Origin: Acidimicrobiia bacterium
GTDB lineage: Bacteria; Actinomycetota; Acidimicrobiia; Acidimicrobiales; CATQHL01
Assembly (NCBI GenBank): GCA_009835395.1
Contig: VXXM01000039.1
Coordinates: 1 to 64,000 of the forward strand
Length of the DNA stretch: 64,000 nt
Reading direction: 5' to 3'
This document shows positions 9,901-17,572 of this stretch, piece after piece; the first letter of the stretch is position 1, and each line of letters starts with the position of its first letter. The notes under the pieces are model-generated. The model did no database searches. It was given only the letters and a program-made list of their open reading frames with translations, and had not been told where the DNA came from. The position numbers and the translations under genes were made by a program.

Positions 9901-10153
9901 GGTGGCCAACGGGCCGACCCTCGACGAGTGGGCTGAGGCACTGGCGGTCCTGAACGCCGAGTACACCCACGAGGGCAACTCGGACTACATCAACGCCGTG
10001 CTCCGGCGGGCCTACGCCCCCGATACCGAACTGCCCACGACGAAGCGGCTCTTCGAGGAGGTCGCCAACCTGGAGATCGGCGATGTGCAGGCGCTGGCGG
10101 CGGCGCTCCTCGACCTCGACCAGCGCATCGAGATCATCACGGTTCTGGGCTGA
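6941..10153 (+). CDS. M16-family zinc metallopeptidase lipoprotein with Ala-rich stalk
   Basis: An exported, single-chain pitrilysin-family (M16) peptidase of about 1070 residues. A signal peptide ends in a lipobox-like GSAC (Cys19). Residues ~25-130 are an alanine-rich, heptad-like coiled coil and ~130-165 an acidic Glu/Pro linker. The first M16 domain has the inverted zinc motif HFLEH (His221, Glu224, His225) with the third ligand Glu about 76 residues on (NEERGVV). The second half is the usual M16 partner domain lacking HxxEH. The protein should sit on the outer face of the membrane and degrade peptides. SD GAGGTGA supports ATG 6941; a GTG at 6938 is the alternative. Its stalk is nearly repeated in two unrelated binding proteins of this window. 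Confidence 0.88.
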   Translation: MRRLLLVLLVALALVGSACAGDDGAAVAGAALAEADAAGGDATAALADARAAAVRAEAALAAAEAAQAAADLAQVTAEGNQEAVAAAEAALEVARRAADEARDQAAAAQSEADAARETAQAAQAEADAQAAAAARAAAEPAEEPVEEEPTEEPVEEPIEEVPVEEPAVLLPVDPDVHIGTLDNGLTYYLRNNEEPGTNLSLRLAVNAGAVNEPAPHIGLAHFLEHMMFNGTEEYPRNEILDVLRDLGVEFGPDINAYTAYDETVYMLDVVTSQAGAVETAFNVLAQWAHAATIAEADVNEERGVVRDELRTNYETGSGIITRIFDQAYVEDTPYEGYFTIGTAEGIESITPEMLRDFYETWYVPSNMALIAVGDLPVEELEALTEEYFGPIPAGEAPPEPDKFSPISDEPVYLVATSPSWSYSYMSLDLKIPTWEGGTVDGERARLLETLLAHMLDARLKDAYEQGYLSQLDPAKWDPFNYTDGIRFYGTNLRADDLAAALGDYWSMVLSLEADGFSDEDLQLAADVVRSDLQFEMDSVGTRQDDEWAGLYVAHFLAGADIGTVADSLVRVETLLTEIRPEDLTEYFRSLMSAAAPIVIAVGSDPSEVPTVEEMQAAVEGAAPGSVPQRTVQISSLMEAPAPVDPVSEGPVEAFEDGYEWTFANGATVVFVPTDISEAQVDLQAVSQGGWSAMEPGDRVLAGRLAVRAVSNSGLGGLGPSQVRRLLEEQNVGVSSFIGETTEGFSGSAAADGVETMFQMLHLLVTAPQVDDQAFAEALQVGEILLSFAESNPNWMTGIAAIEARHPDSFEWFNPVAPPEVLAALTPESLLDRYLARLGDVDDLLVAVVGDIDRETVAVMARQYIGTLPAGEADTFVNRRSPEPAGVVRREVVLPPDTQGTGVEIYFEAPRAELSVALDVTMAALNSILDARLVAQVREDIGATYSAGSRVSPILAPEPGVSGLIVASGDPQYIEQIEVTISEILADLVANGPTLDEWAEALAVLNAEYTHEGNSDYINAVLRRAYAPDTELPTTKRLFEEVANLEIGDVQALAAALLDLDQRIEIITVLG

Positions 10154-10164
10154 GAATCTTGACC

Positions 10165-10196
10165 GGTCCCGTCGCGGCCCGGGCCGCGGCGGGACC
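10165..10196. terminator. Strong bidirectional hairpin between convergent M16 and gltA genes
   Basis: A nearly perfect 32-nt inverted repeat: GGTCCCGTCGCGGCCC pairs base for base with the following 16 nt, with a single G-T wobble (T10172/G10189). It fills the 63-bp gap between convergent genes, so it can terminate from both sides. There is no T-tract, as is common in high-GC actinobacteria. Confidence 0.65.
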
Positions 10197-10216
10197 GAGC
10201 CGGGCCACCGATGTCC

Positions 10217-11488
10217 TCAGCCGCGCTCGGCCATCGGGACGTAGTCCCGCTCGGGGTGTCCCACGTAGAGCTGGCGGGGCCGTGAGATCCGTGAGCTCTT
10301 CTCCAGCATCTCGCTCCAGTGGGCGAGCCAGCCGGCGGTGCGCGGGATGGCGAACAGCACCGTGAACATGTTGGTGGGAAACTTCAGGGCCTCGTAGATC
10401 AACCCCGAGTAGAAGTCCACGTTGGGGTACAGGCGCCGGCTGATGAAGTACTCATCCGCGAGCGCCACCTCCTCGAGCTTGAGGGCGATGTCCAGCAGCG
10501 GGCTGCGGCCTGCCAGCTGGAACACCTCGTCGGCGGCCTCCTTGATGATGCGCGCCCGCGGGTCGTAGTTCTTGTAGACGCGGTGGCCGAAGCCCATGAG
10601 CCGGCACTTGCCGGCCTTCACGTCGGCGATGAACGGATCCACGTTCTCGTAGCTCTCGATGTCCCGCAGCATCGCCAGCACCGCCTCGTTGGCGCCCCCG
10701 TGACGCGGCCCGTAGAGGGCCGCGCAGGCGGCGGCCACCACCGAGTACGGGTCGGCATGGGCACTGCCCACGACACGGGCTGTGGTCGTCGAGCAGTTCT
10801 GGCTGTGATCGGCGTGCAGGATGAACAGGATCTCGAGAGCCCGGCGAACGGCCGGATGGCAGTGGTAGCGGGGCTCGGCCACGCGGAACATCATCGACAG
10901 GAAGTTGGATGTGAAGTCCAGGTCGTTGTCCGGGTAGACGAACGGCATGCCGATGGAGAAGCGGTGCGCGGCGGCGGCCATGGTCGGAACCTTGGCGATG
11001 AGACGCACGATCTGGCGCATCCGCGCCTCGGGATCCTCCACGTCCTTGGCCTCGGGGTAGTAGGTGGAGAGCGCGGCGAGCGAGGAGACGAGAACGCCCA
11101 TCGGATGGGCGTCGTAGCGGAACGACTCCATGAAGCGTTTGCGGAAGTTCTCGTGAATGTAGGTGTGGTGGGTTATCTCGTCCTGCCAGTTGTCGAACTG
11201 GTCCGGCGTGGGCAGTTCGCCGAAGAGGAGCAGGTAAGCCACCTCGAGGTATGTCGATCGACGCGCCAACTGCTCGATGGGGTAGCCCCGGTAGCGCAGG
11301 ATTCCCTCGGCCCCCACGATCTGCGTGATCGAACTCTCGCCGATGGCGGTGTGGCTGAACGCATCGTCGGAGAACCAGATGTTGCCGAGGAGCTTGGCCC
11401 AGCCGCCGGAGTCCACCCCGCCGTTGAGGATGGGGATCTCGACCGATTCGCCGGTGCGGTTGTCGGTGATGGTGATGGACTCTGTCAA
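10217..11488 (-). CDS. gltA: Citrate synthase
   Basis: Citrate synthase condenses oxaloacetate and acetyl-CoA, the entry step of the TCA cycle. The 423-residue type II enzyme shows the catalytic histidine region HADHSQNCSTTTAR, the second active-site block GPRHGGANEA, the GFGHRVYKNYDPRA motif and the catalytic Asp in PNVDFYSGLIYEA. I chose the TTG at 11488 as start, giving TESITITDNRTG, which matches how homologues begin. GGAAAGG lies about 10 nt upstream. A farther in-frame TTG at 11524 would add 12 residues, but it falls beside a TATCAT -10-like element and is unlikely. The gene ends convergently with the M16 gene across a strong hairpin. Confidence 0.95.
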   Translation of the reverse strand: MTESITITDNRTGESVEIPILNGGVDSGGWAKLLGNIWFSDDAFSHTAIGESSITQIVGAEGILRYRGYPIEQLARRSTYLEVAYLLLFGELPTPDQFDNWQDEITHHTYIHENFRKRFMESFRYDAHPMGVLVSSLAALSTYYPEAKDVEDPEARMRQIVRLIAKVPTMAAAAHRFSIGMPFVYPDNDLDFTSNFLSMMFRVAEPRYHCHPAVRRALEILFILHADHSQNCSTTTARVVGSAHADPYSVVAAACAALYGPRHGGANEAVLAMLRDIESYENVDPFIADVKAGKCRLMGFGHRVYKNYDPRARIIKEAADEVFQLAGRSPLLDIALKLEEVALADEYFISRRLYPNVDFYSGLIYEALKFPTNMFTVLFAIPRTAGWLAHWSEMLEKSSRISRPRQLYVGHPERDYVPMAERG

Positions 11489-11511
11489 GACTTGCCCGCC
11501 TTTCCGGCGAG

Positions 11512-11541
11512 ATGATACCGACAAACCCCCGGTTCGGTAAA
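11512..11541 (-). promoter_or_regulatory. Candidate gltA promoter
   Basis: On the minus strand, TTTACC (plus 11536-11541) and TATCAT (plus 11512-11517) are separated by 18 bp, a reasonable vegetative sigma-factor promoter. It lies just upstream of the TTG start proposed for gltA at 11488. Confidence 0.45.
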
Positions 11542-11557
11542 GCCGCTGGCAGGCGGG

Positions 11558-12907
11558 CTACAGCGGCGTGTTGCCGTGGCGGTTGCCGGGAATCTCCTCC
11601 CGCTTGGAGGACAGCAGGGCCAGTGCCTCGGCCACCTCCGTGCGGGTGTCGGCGGGATCGATCACCGCGTCGACCGAGCCTCGTTCGGCGGCGCGGTAGG
11701 GGTTCAGCAGCCGCTCGGCGTACTCGTCCTCCAGCGCGGCCCGCTCGGCGGGGTCCGCCTTGCGGTGCAGGATCTCGGTGGCCCCCTTGGCCCCCATCAC
11801 GGCGATCTCCGCGGACGGCCAGGCGAAGGCCATGTCGTTGCCCATGTAGCGGGAGTCCATCACGATGTATGCCCCCCCGTAGGACTTGCGCAGCGTCACG
11901 CAGATCCTGGGGACTGTGGCGGCGGCATAGGCGAAGGCCAGCTGCGCACCGTGGCGGATCATCCCCCGCCACTCCAGGTCCTTGCCGGGCTGGAAGCCGG
12001 GGGTGTCCACGAAGGTCACGATGGGCAGGTTGAAGGCGTCGCAGAACGACACGAACCTCGCCCCCTTCTGCGAGGCGGCGATGTCGAGTGTGCCGGCGAG
12101 GTGCTGCGGCTGGTTGGCCACCATCCCAACGGGGTAACCGTCCACGGCGGCGAGGGCGGTCACCAGGTTCGGTGCCCAGCCGGCGCGCAACTCGACCAGC
12201 GCGCCGTCGTCGGCCACCGCCTCCAGCACGGCGCGCACGTCGTAGCCCCCCGTCGCCGACGCCGGAAGGACATCGCCCAACTCCGGCGTGGCACGATCGG
12301 CGGGATCGCCCGTCGGGAGGCGCTCAGAGATCTCGTCCACGTGCGGCGGCAGGAACCGCAACAGTTCGCCGACCGCGACAGCGGCGGCGTCGCCGTCGGG
12401 CACGACGAGCGAGACCACCCCGCTGCGGGCCGCATGCACCGCCGAGCCCCCGAGATCCTCCGCAGCCACCGGGACGCCGGTGAACTGCTCCACCATGGCG
12501 GGCCCGCTCACGAAGGCGAAGCCGTCGTCGACCATGACAACGAGGTCGGCGATCCCGAGCAGCAGCGCCGGTCCCGAGAGCATGGGTCCGGTGACGCACA
12601 GCAGGATCGGCACCACCCCCGAGGCCGACACCAGCGCGCGCGCGGCGATTCCCCAGCCGTGCACCGAGGTGATGCCGCCACCGACGTCGGGACCGGTCGC
12701 CGCCACGAAGCCCACGATCGGCAGCCGCTTCTCCAGGGCCAGTTCGACCGCCGCGCGGATCGACTCGCCGGCGTCGGTGGTGATGGCGCGGTGCGATTCG
12801 TCGGCTCCGAGCCGCACGATGACGGCCTGCCGGCCGGCAACCTCGCCGACCGCAGTCGAGACGTGCGAGCGGGAGCGGGCGCGGGCGCGCAGGTCGACCG
12901 GTGGCAT
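11558..12907 (-). CDS. Acyl-CoA carboxylase beta-type carboxyltransferase subunit
   Basis: Related to the beta subunits of acetyl/propionyl-CoA carboxylase, which move CO2 from biotin to an acyl-CoA. The 449-residue protein has two crotonase-fold halves. The N half includes the oxyanion-type GPDVGGGITSVHGWGIAARAL and SGPALLLGIADLVVM regions. The C half has FVDTPGFQPGKDLEWRGMIRHGAQL, RKSYGGAYIVMDSRYMG and AFAWPSAEIAVMGAKGATEIL, all characteristic of PccB/AccB. It is shorter than the usual 510-550 residues because the N-terminal region is trimmed. The ATG at 12907 is where similarity-like sequence begins; the frame stays open upstream but into non-coding and antisense sequence. No biotin-carrying alpha subunit is nearby, so the substrate cannot be assigned. 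Confidence 0.85.
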   Translation of the reverse strand: MPPVDLRARARSRSHVSTAVGEVAGRQAVIVRLGADESHRAITTDAGESIRAAVELALEKRLPIVGFVAATGPDVGGGITSVHGWGIAARALVSASGVVPILLCVTGPMLSGPALLLGIADLVVMVDDGFAFVSGPAMVEQFTGVPVAAEDLGGSAVHAARSGVVSLVVPDGDAAAVAVGELLRFLPPHVDEISERLPTGDPADRATPELGDVLPASATGGYDVRAVLEAVADDGALVELRAGWAPNLVTALAAVDGYPVGMVANQPQHLAGTLDIAASQKGARFVSFCDAFNLPIVTFVDTPGFQPGKDLEWRGMIRHGAQLAFAYAAATVPRICVTLRKSYGGAYIVMDSRYMGNDMAFAWPSAEIAVMGAKGATEILHRKADPAERAALEDEYAERLLNPYRAAERGSVDAVIDPADTRTEVAEALALLSSKREEIPGNRHGNTPL

Positions 12908-12973
12908 AGGGCTCGGCACGAGGTTACCCGAGCCCCTCGCCGCCGATGACCGGCGGGTGATGCTCCCGCTATC

Positions 12974-12979
12974 TAGAGT
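12974..12979 (+). promoter_or_regulatory. Candidate -10 element (TAGAGT) of the BMP-type transporter operon
   Basis: TAGAGT fits TAnnnT and lies 30 nt before the first permease start, leaving room for a leader with the GAGGGGC Shine-Dalgarno. It is in the 102-bp divergent gap with the carboxyltransferase gene. No convincing -35 was found. Confidence 0.3.
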
Positions 12980-13009
12980 GGTGCGTCTGCGCTTCGACGA
13001 CGAGGGGCG

Positions 13010-14227
13010 GTGATCGGGACTGTGACGGTGGATGCACGAATCAGCGACTGGGTTGTCCAGCGCGTCGTGCGGCGCGTCATGGGCCCGCTGGTTCCGCTCA
13101 CGGCGACGGTCGCCGCGCTGCTGGTCGGGGCGGCCATGGTCTGGGGATTCGGCGGTGACCCCGTCGAGGGCTACCGCGCCATGTTCACCGGCGCCTTCGG
13201 CGGGATCAGCGAGTTCGCCGACACCACCGTCAAGGCGACGCCGCTGCTGCTCGTGGGCGTGGGCATCTGCATCGCCTTCCGGGCCTCGGTCATCAACATC
13301 GGCGGGGAGGGGCAGATCATCGCCGGCGCACTGCTGTCCACCGTCGTGGTGCTGGCGCTGCCGGATCTGCACCGAGGCGCGCTGCTGCCCCTGGCGCTGA
13401 TCGCCGGCGCGGTCGGCGGCGCCTGCATGGGGTTCATCCCGGGCGTGCTGAAGGCCTACGCCAACGTGAACGAGATCCTCTCCACGATCATGCTCAACAT
13501 CGTGGCGGGGTACATGATGCAGTACCTGCTGCTGGGTCCGATGATCGACAAGGAGGCCGTGGAGGCCGGCAATCACATCGCCCAGACGAAGCGCCTGTCG
13601 CCCAACTCCGACCTGCCGATCCTGCTCGGGGACACGCAGATGAACCTCGGCATCGTCATCGGTGCCGTGGTCGCCATCGGCGCCTTCTTCCTGCTGTGGC
13701 GCACGTCGCTCGGCTACGAGATCCGGGCGGTCGGCGGCAGCAAGGACGCCTCCCGCTACGCCGGCATGAAGGTGGAGCGCAGGATCGTGCAGGCGCTGAC
13801 GCTCAGCGGGATGATGTCGGGGCTCGGTGGCGCGGTGCTGGTGTTCTCCTCGGTGGCCCACCGGCTCAGCGTCGAGAGCGGTCCGGCCGGCTTCACGCAG
13901 TTGGCCGGATTCAACGGCATCGTGGCGGCCCTCTTCGGCGGGCTGCACCCGCTGTGGACCATCCCCGCCGCCATCCTCTTCGGAGGTCTGCTGGTGGGGG
14001 CGAACGCCCTGCAGCGGGCCGTGCAGGTGGCGACGCCGCTCGTCGTTGCGCTCAGCGGGCTGGTCGTGGTGTTCGTCGTCAGCAGTGACCGGGCGGTGCG
14101 CTGGGCGCGGCACCTGGGGGAGCGGTTCGACATCGGCGCATCACCCGAGCATGACCGCACCGGGAGCGCCGCCTCCGGTGGGGCGGATGCTCCGACGACG
14201 CCGTCCGGCGAGGGAGCGGAGCCATGA
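13010..14227 (+). CDS. BMP-type (nucleoside-class) ABC transporter permease, first subunit
   Basis: An integral membrane subunit of about 405 residues in the BPD_transp_2 family (YufP/NupP-like), which forms the channel for nucleoside-class uptake with BMP binding proteins. Multiple hydrophobic spans begin at about residue 25. The characteristic INIGGEGQIIAGAL segment and the cytoplasmic-loop motif GYEIRAVGGSKDASRYAGM are present. The C-terminal ~40 residues form a hydrophilic tail rich in Ala, Ser and Pro. GTG 13010 follows GAGGGGC with short spacing; GTG 13022 is an alternative. It overlaps the next permease by four bases (ATGA), so the two are translationally coupled. The order here is permease-permease-binding protein-ATPase, less common than binding protein first. 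Confidence 0.88.
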   Translation: MIGTVTVDARISDWVVQRVVRRVMGPLVPLTATVAALLVGAAMVWGFGGDPVEGYRAMFTGAFGGISEFADTTVKATPLLLVGVGICIAFRASVINIGGEGQIIAGALLSTVVVLALPDLHRGALLPLALIAGAVGGACMGFIPGVLKAYANVNEILSTIMLNIVAGYMMQYLLLGPMIDKEAVEAGNHIAQTKRLSPNSDLPILLGDTQMNLGIVIGAVVAIGAFFLLWRTSLGYEIRAVGGSKDASRYAGMKVERRIVQALTLSGMMSGLGGAVLVFSSVAHRLSVESGPAGFTQLAGFNGIVAALFGGLHPLWTIPAAILFGGLLVGANALQRAVQVATPLVVALSGLVVVFVVSSDRAVRWARHLGERFDIGASPEHDRTGSAASGGADAPTTPSGEGAEP

Positions 14228-15237
14228 CTCCGAGTCTCGCCGCGCTCGACATCGCGACCGTGGAGGTGTTCGCCCAGGCTCGCAGCGGCTGGAGCGGCTT
14301 CTTCACGCTTGCCACGCTCGTGGTCACCGTGGCTTCAGCCATCCGCCTGGCGGCGGCGTACCTCATCGCGGCGGTCGGCGAGAGCGTCGGCCAGCGCAGC
14401 GGGGTGCTCAACCTCGGCGTCGACGGCGTCATGCTGTTGGGGGCGTTCGGCGCCTATTACACCATGCTGCAGACCGGCCAGCCGTGGTACGGGCTGCTGG
14501 TGGGCCTCGGCGTCGGCTCGGTCATGGGGCTGGTCTACGCCTTCATCACGGTGACGCTCCACGCCGAGCAGGGCATCAGCGGCATCGGCATCTACCTCTT
14601 CGGCCTGGGGTTCAGCGACCTGCTGTTCCGCCAGCTCGTCGGCACGCCGCTCCCCATCCGGGGCTTCGACGGCCTGTTCGACTCCACAGTGCCCGAGGGC
14701 CGCCTGGACATCGAGTACCCGGATCTCTACAACCACAGCCTCGTCATCTACCTGGCGTTCCTGTTGGTCCCCGCAGTGACCCTGCTCGTCAACCGCACGA
14801 CGTTCGGGCTCAACATCCGGGCGGTCGGCGACACGCCCCAGGCCGCCGACAGCCTCGGCGTGAGCGTGGCCCGCACGCGCTACGGCGCGATCCTCATCGG
14901 CAACACCCTCGCCGGCGCCGCAGGCGCCGTCCTGGCGCTCGAGACGACGGGCATCTTCATCCAGAACATGACCAACGGCATGGGCTTCATCGCCGTGGCG
15001 CTGGTGTACTTCGGGGCGTGGCGCCCGCTGGGCGTGTTGGCCGGGTCGCTGCTGTTCAGTCTGGTGACCTCTGCGGTGCTGCAGTGGCAGACGCTCGGGA
15101 TCCTCAGCGGGGCGGCGGCCCAGCTCACCGCGATGGCGCCCGCGGCGGTGACGATCATCGCCCTGGTGGTCGTGACGCACCGCATCGGCGCACCCTCGGC
15201 GCTCACGCGACCATTCCGGCGCGGCGCCGAGCACTAG
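14224..15237 (+). CDS. BMP-type (nucleoside-class) ABC transporter permease, second subunit
   Basis: The partner permease (YufQ/NupQ-like, 337 residues) of the preceding gene, with the family-typical early block VGESVGQRSGVLNLGVDGVM, many hydrophobic spans and the coupling-loop sequence GLNIRAVGDTPQAADSLGV that docks on the ATPase. Its ATG overlaps the upstream stop (ATGA). The last codons and stop lie inside the first copy of a 34-bp tandem repeat that continues into the intergenic region. Confidence 0.88.
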   Translation: MTPSLAALDIATVEVFAQARSGWSGFFTLATLVVTVASAIRLAAAYLIAAVGESVGQRSGVLNLGVDGVMLLGAFGAYYTMLQTGQPWYGLLVGLGVGSVMGLVYAFITVTLHAEQGISGIGIYLFGLGFSDLLFRQLVGTPLPIRGFDGLFDSTVPEGRLDIEYPDLYNHSLVIYLAFLLVPAVTLLVNRTTFGLNIRAVGDTPQAADSLGVSVARTRYGAILIGNTLAGAAGAVLALETTGIFIQNMTNGMGFIAVALVYFGAWRPLGVLAGSLLFSLVTSAVLQWQTLGILSGAAAQLTAMAPAAVTIIALVVVTHRIGAPSALTRPFRRGAEH

Positions 15238-15316
15238 CCGACAACATCTCCGGCGCGGCGCCGAGCACTAGCCGACAACATCTCCGGCGCGGCGCCGAGC
15301 ACTAGCCGACAACATC
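15216..15316 (+). repeat. Three tandem copies of a 34-bp unit overlapping a permease 3' end
   Basis: Units begin at 15216, 15250 and 15284 with the same sequence (starting CCGGCGCGGCGCCGAGCACT and running to ...CAACATC). The first copy encodes the last residues and the TAG of the permease, so the repeat reproduces that 3' end twice after the gene. Each copy contains the self-complementary GGCGCC. The array lies between the permease and binding-protein genes. Confidence 0.9.
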
Positions 15317-15361
15317 GTTGCCGAGGCTGCGAACTGAACAAATTGTTAGGGAGTTTTGGCG

Positions 15362-15367
15362 TAGTCT
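15362..15367 (+). promoter_or_regulatory. Candidate -10 (TAGTCT) for the binding-protein gene
   Basis: TAGTCT fits TAnnnT, 54 nt before the binding-protein ATG in a locally AT-rich patch, and AAAGGGG serves as Shine-Dalgarno. The best -35 (TTGTTA, 15343-15348) is only 13 bp away, so support is modest. Confidence 0.3.
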
Positions 15368-15421
15368 CTGGCAACCCGGCTGTCGCTTGCCGGGCACGCA
15401 TCGGACGACAAAGGGGTCAAG

Positions 15422-17440
15422 ATGAGAATGTCCACAAGACGCGCCAAGTCCTTCGGACTGCTCGCGGCGCTGCTGGCGATCGTGCTGCTGGCCGCGGCCT
15501 GCGCCGGCGACGACGAGGAGGCGGTCACCGAGGCGCCGGCACCGGCGCCGACACCGCCGGCAGAGACAGAGGCACCGGCGACCGACGAGGCGCCGGAAAC
15601 CGACGATGCACCGCCCCCGCCGCCGCCGGCCGAGCCGTCTGGGCCGTTGCGGGTGGCGATTGTGGCGCCGTCGGCGTCGAATGATCTGGCGTTCACGCAG
15701 AGCATCGTGGATGGTGTTGCGGCGTTGGGTGAGACGCGTGAGTTGGAGGTGGAGGTCACTGACGGGACCTTCATCGTTGAGGATGCTGCGGTGGCGATTC
15801 GGGAGTACGCGGAGTCCGGGTTCGATCTGGTGATCGCGCACGGTTCGCAGTACGGCGGGTCGCTGCAGGAGATCGCCCAGGACTTCCCGGACACGTCGTT
15901 CGCGTGGGGTACCTCGAACGACACGTTCGGTTTGGCGAATGTGTTCGCTTATACGGCGGCGTCGGATCAGGGCGGTTATGTGCTCGGGTCGATGGCGGCG
16001 GCGTTGACCGAGACGGGTGTGATCGGCGTTGTGGGACCCATCGAGGTGGGTGACGCGAAGCTGTTCGTGGACGGTTTCGTGTCCGGCGCGGGTGCGCAGG
16101 ACGCCTCGGTGGACGTCAATGTGGTGTACACGGAGTCCTTCAGCGATGTGGCCAAGGCCGCGGAGACCGCCGAGGCGCACGTGTCGCAGGGCGCGGACGT
16201 GATGACCGGTACGGCGCAGATGGTCGTGGGTGCCGTGGGCGTCGCGCAGCGTGAGGGAGCGGCGTGGTTCGCGACGCAGGCCGATCAGACGGAGTTGGCG
16301 CCGGAGATCGTGGTGGCTTCCCAGGTTTATGAGTGGGAGGTCATCCTTTCGGAGATCGCCGCTGCGATCGATCGGGGTGTCAAGGGCGGCGAGTCGTTCA
16401 CGCTCACGTTGGCCAACGGCGGCCTGAACATTGCCTTCAACGACGCTTACGGCCTGTCGGCGGACATCCGTGCGATCGGCGAGGACACCGTCGCCGGCAT
16501 CATCGACGGCAGCATCAACACGATGGGCGAAGCCGCTCCGGCTCCGTCTGGGCCGTTGCGGGTGGCGATTGTGGCGCCGTCGGCGTCGAATGATCTGGCG
16601 TTCACGCAGAGCATCGTGGATGGTGTTGCGGCGTTGGGTGAGACGCGTGAGTTGGAGGTGGAGGTCACTGACGGGACCTTCATCGTTGAGGATGCTGCGG
16701 TGGCGATTCGGGAGTACGCGGAGTCCGGGTTCGATCTGGTGATCGCGCACGGTTCGCAGTACGGCGGGTCGCTGCAGGAGATCGCCCAGGACTTCCCGGA
16801 CACGTCGTTCGCGTGGGGTACCTCGAACGACACGTTCGGTTTGGCGAATGTGTTCGCTTATACGGCGGCGTCGGATCAGGGCGGTTATGTGCTCGGGTCG
16901 ATGGCGGCGGCGTTGACCGAGACGGGTGTGATCGGCGTTGTGGGACCCATCGAGGTGGGTGACGCGAAGCTGTTCGTGGACGGTTTCGTGTCCGGCGCGG
17001 GTGCGCAGGACGCCTCGGTGGACGTCAATGTGGTGTACACGGAGTCCTTCAGCGATGTGGCCAAGGCCGCGGAGACCGCCGAGGCGCACGTGTCGCAGGG
17101 CGCGGACGTGATGACCGGTACGGCGCAGATGGTCGTGGGTGCCGTGGGCGTCGCGCAGCGTGAGGGAGCGGCGTGGTTCGCGACGCAGGCCGATCAGACG
17201 GAGTTGGCGCCGGAGATCGTGGTGGCTTCCCAGGTTTATGAGTGGGAGGTCATCCTTTCGGAGATCGCCGCTGCGATCGATCGGGGTGTCAAGGGCGGCG
17301 AGTCGTTCACGCTCACGTTGGCCAACGGCGGCCTGAACATTGCCTTCAACGACGCTTACGGCCTGTCGGCGGACATCCGTGCGATCGGCGAGGACACCGT
17401 CGCCGGCATCATCGACGGCAGCATCAACACCGGTTCCTAG
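15422..17440 (+). CDS. BMP-family substrate-binding lipoprotein with two identical ligand domains
   Basis: The extracellular receptor of the BMP-type transporter. A signal peptide with lipobox LAAAC (Cys27) is followed by an acidic, Pro/Thr-rich linker and two complete BMP/PnrA-type domains at about residues 72-367 and 375-670. Each starts GPLRVAIVAPSASNDLAF and contains the family's GVIGVVGP and ADVMTGTAQMVVGAV regions. The two are identical in residues and, on reading, in nucleotides (15635-16521 and 16544-17430), joined by a short MGEAAPA linker. BMP proteins normally have one such domain. AAAGGGG before ATG 15422 is a good SD. Codon choice in the domains (many GTT, GGT, TTG, CGT) is less GC-biased than in the neighbours. 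The ligand is probably a nucleoside or related heterocycle, by family only. Confidence 0.9.
   Translation: MRMSTRRAKSFGLLAALLAIVLLAAACAGDDEEAVTEAPAPAPTPPAETEAPATDEAPETDDAPPPPPPAEPSGPLRVAIVAPSASNDLAFTQSIVDGVAALGETRELEVEVTDGTFIVEDAAVAIREYAESGFDLVIAHGSQYGGSLQEIAQDFPDTSFAWGTSNDTFGLANVFAYTAASDQGGYVLGSMAAALTETGVIGVVGPIEVGDAKLFVDGFVSGAGAQDASVDVNVVYTESFSDVAKAAETAEAHVSQGADVMTGTAQMVVGAVGVAQREGAAWFATQADQTELAPEIVVASQVYEWEVILSEIAAAIDRGVKGGESFTLTLANGGLNIAFNDAYGLSADIRAIGEDTVAGIIDGSINTMGEAAPAPSGPLRVAIVAPSASNDLAFTQSIVDGVAALGETRELEVEVTDGTFIVEDAAVAIREYAESGFDLVIAHGSQYGGSLQEIAQDFPDTSFAWGTSNDTFGLANVFAYTAASDQGGYVLGSMAAALTETGVIGVVGPIEVGDAKLFVDGFVSGAGAQDASVDVNVVYTESFSDVAKAAETAEAHVSQGADVMTGTAQMVVGAVGVAQREGAAWFATQADQTELAPEIVVASQVYEWEVILSEIAAAIDRGVKGGESFTLTLANGGLNIAFNDAYGLSADIRAIGEDTVAGIIDGSINTGS
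15635..17430 (+). repeat. 887-bp perfect direct repeat within the BMP gene
   Basis: Copies at 15635-16521 and 16544-17430, period 909 bp (303 codons), separated by 22 bp. The reading frame is kept, so each copy encodes a full BMP domain. No base difference was noticed, which implies a very recent duplication, ongoing gene conversion or an assembly effect. Confidence 0.9.
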
Positions 17441-17454
17441 GATCGAGAGACCGG

Positions 17455-17491
17455 GGCCACCTCGCGGGGCGCTTGCATCCGCGAGGTGGCT
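17455..17491 (+). terminator. Stable hairpin between binding-protein and ATPase genes
   Basis: GCCACCTCGCGG (17456-17467) pairs perfectly with 17479-17490, 12 bp plus a G-T pair, around an 11-nt loop. There is no T-tract. Inside an operon this is more likely a partial terminator or 3' stabiliser that lets the binding protein be made in excess over the ATPase. Confidence 0.6.
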
Positions 17492-17572
17492 CCGGCCGAT
17501 CCCAACCTGCAGCGCACGACCCCGCAACCCACGGCTTCGGAGGAGATCCGGCGTGACGGAGCGATCCCACAC

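Noticed and set aside
8345-9970. Long minus-strand open frame opposite the M16 peptidase gene
   Set aside because: Composition is that of an antisense shadow (His/Gly/Arg/Leu rich) and the plus strand encodes a complete two-domain peptidase.
12908-14113. N-terminal extension of the carboxyltransferase frame
   Set aside because: The frame stays open but runs opposite the permease gene and through the divergent promoter region; family similarity starts at the ATG at 12907.
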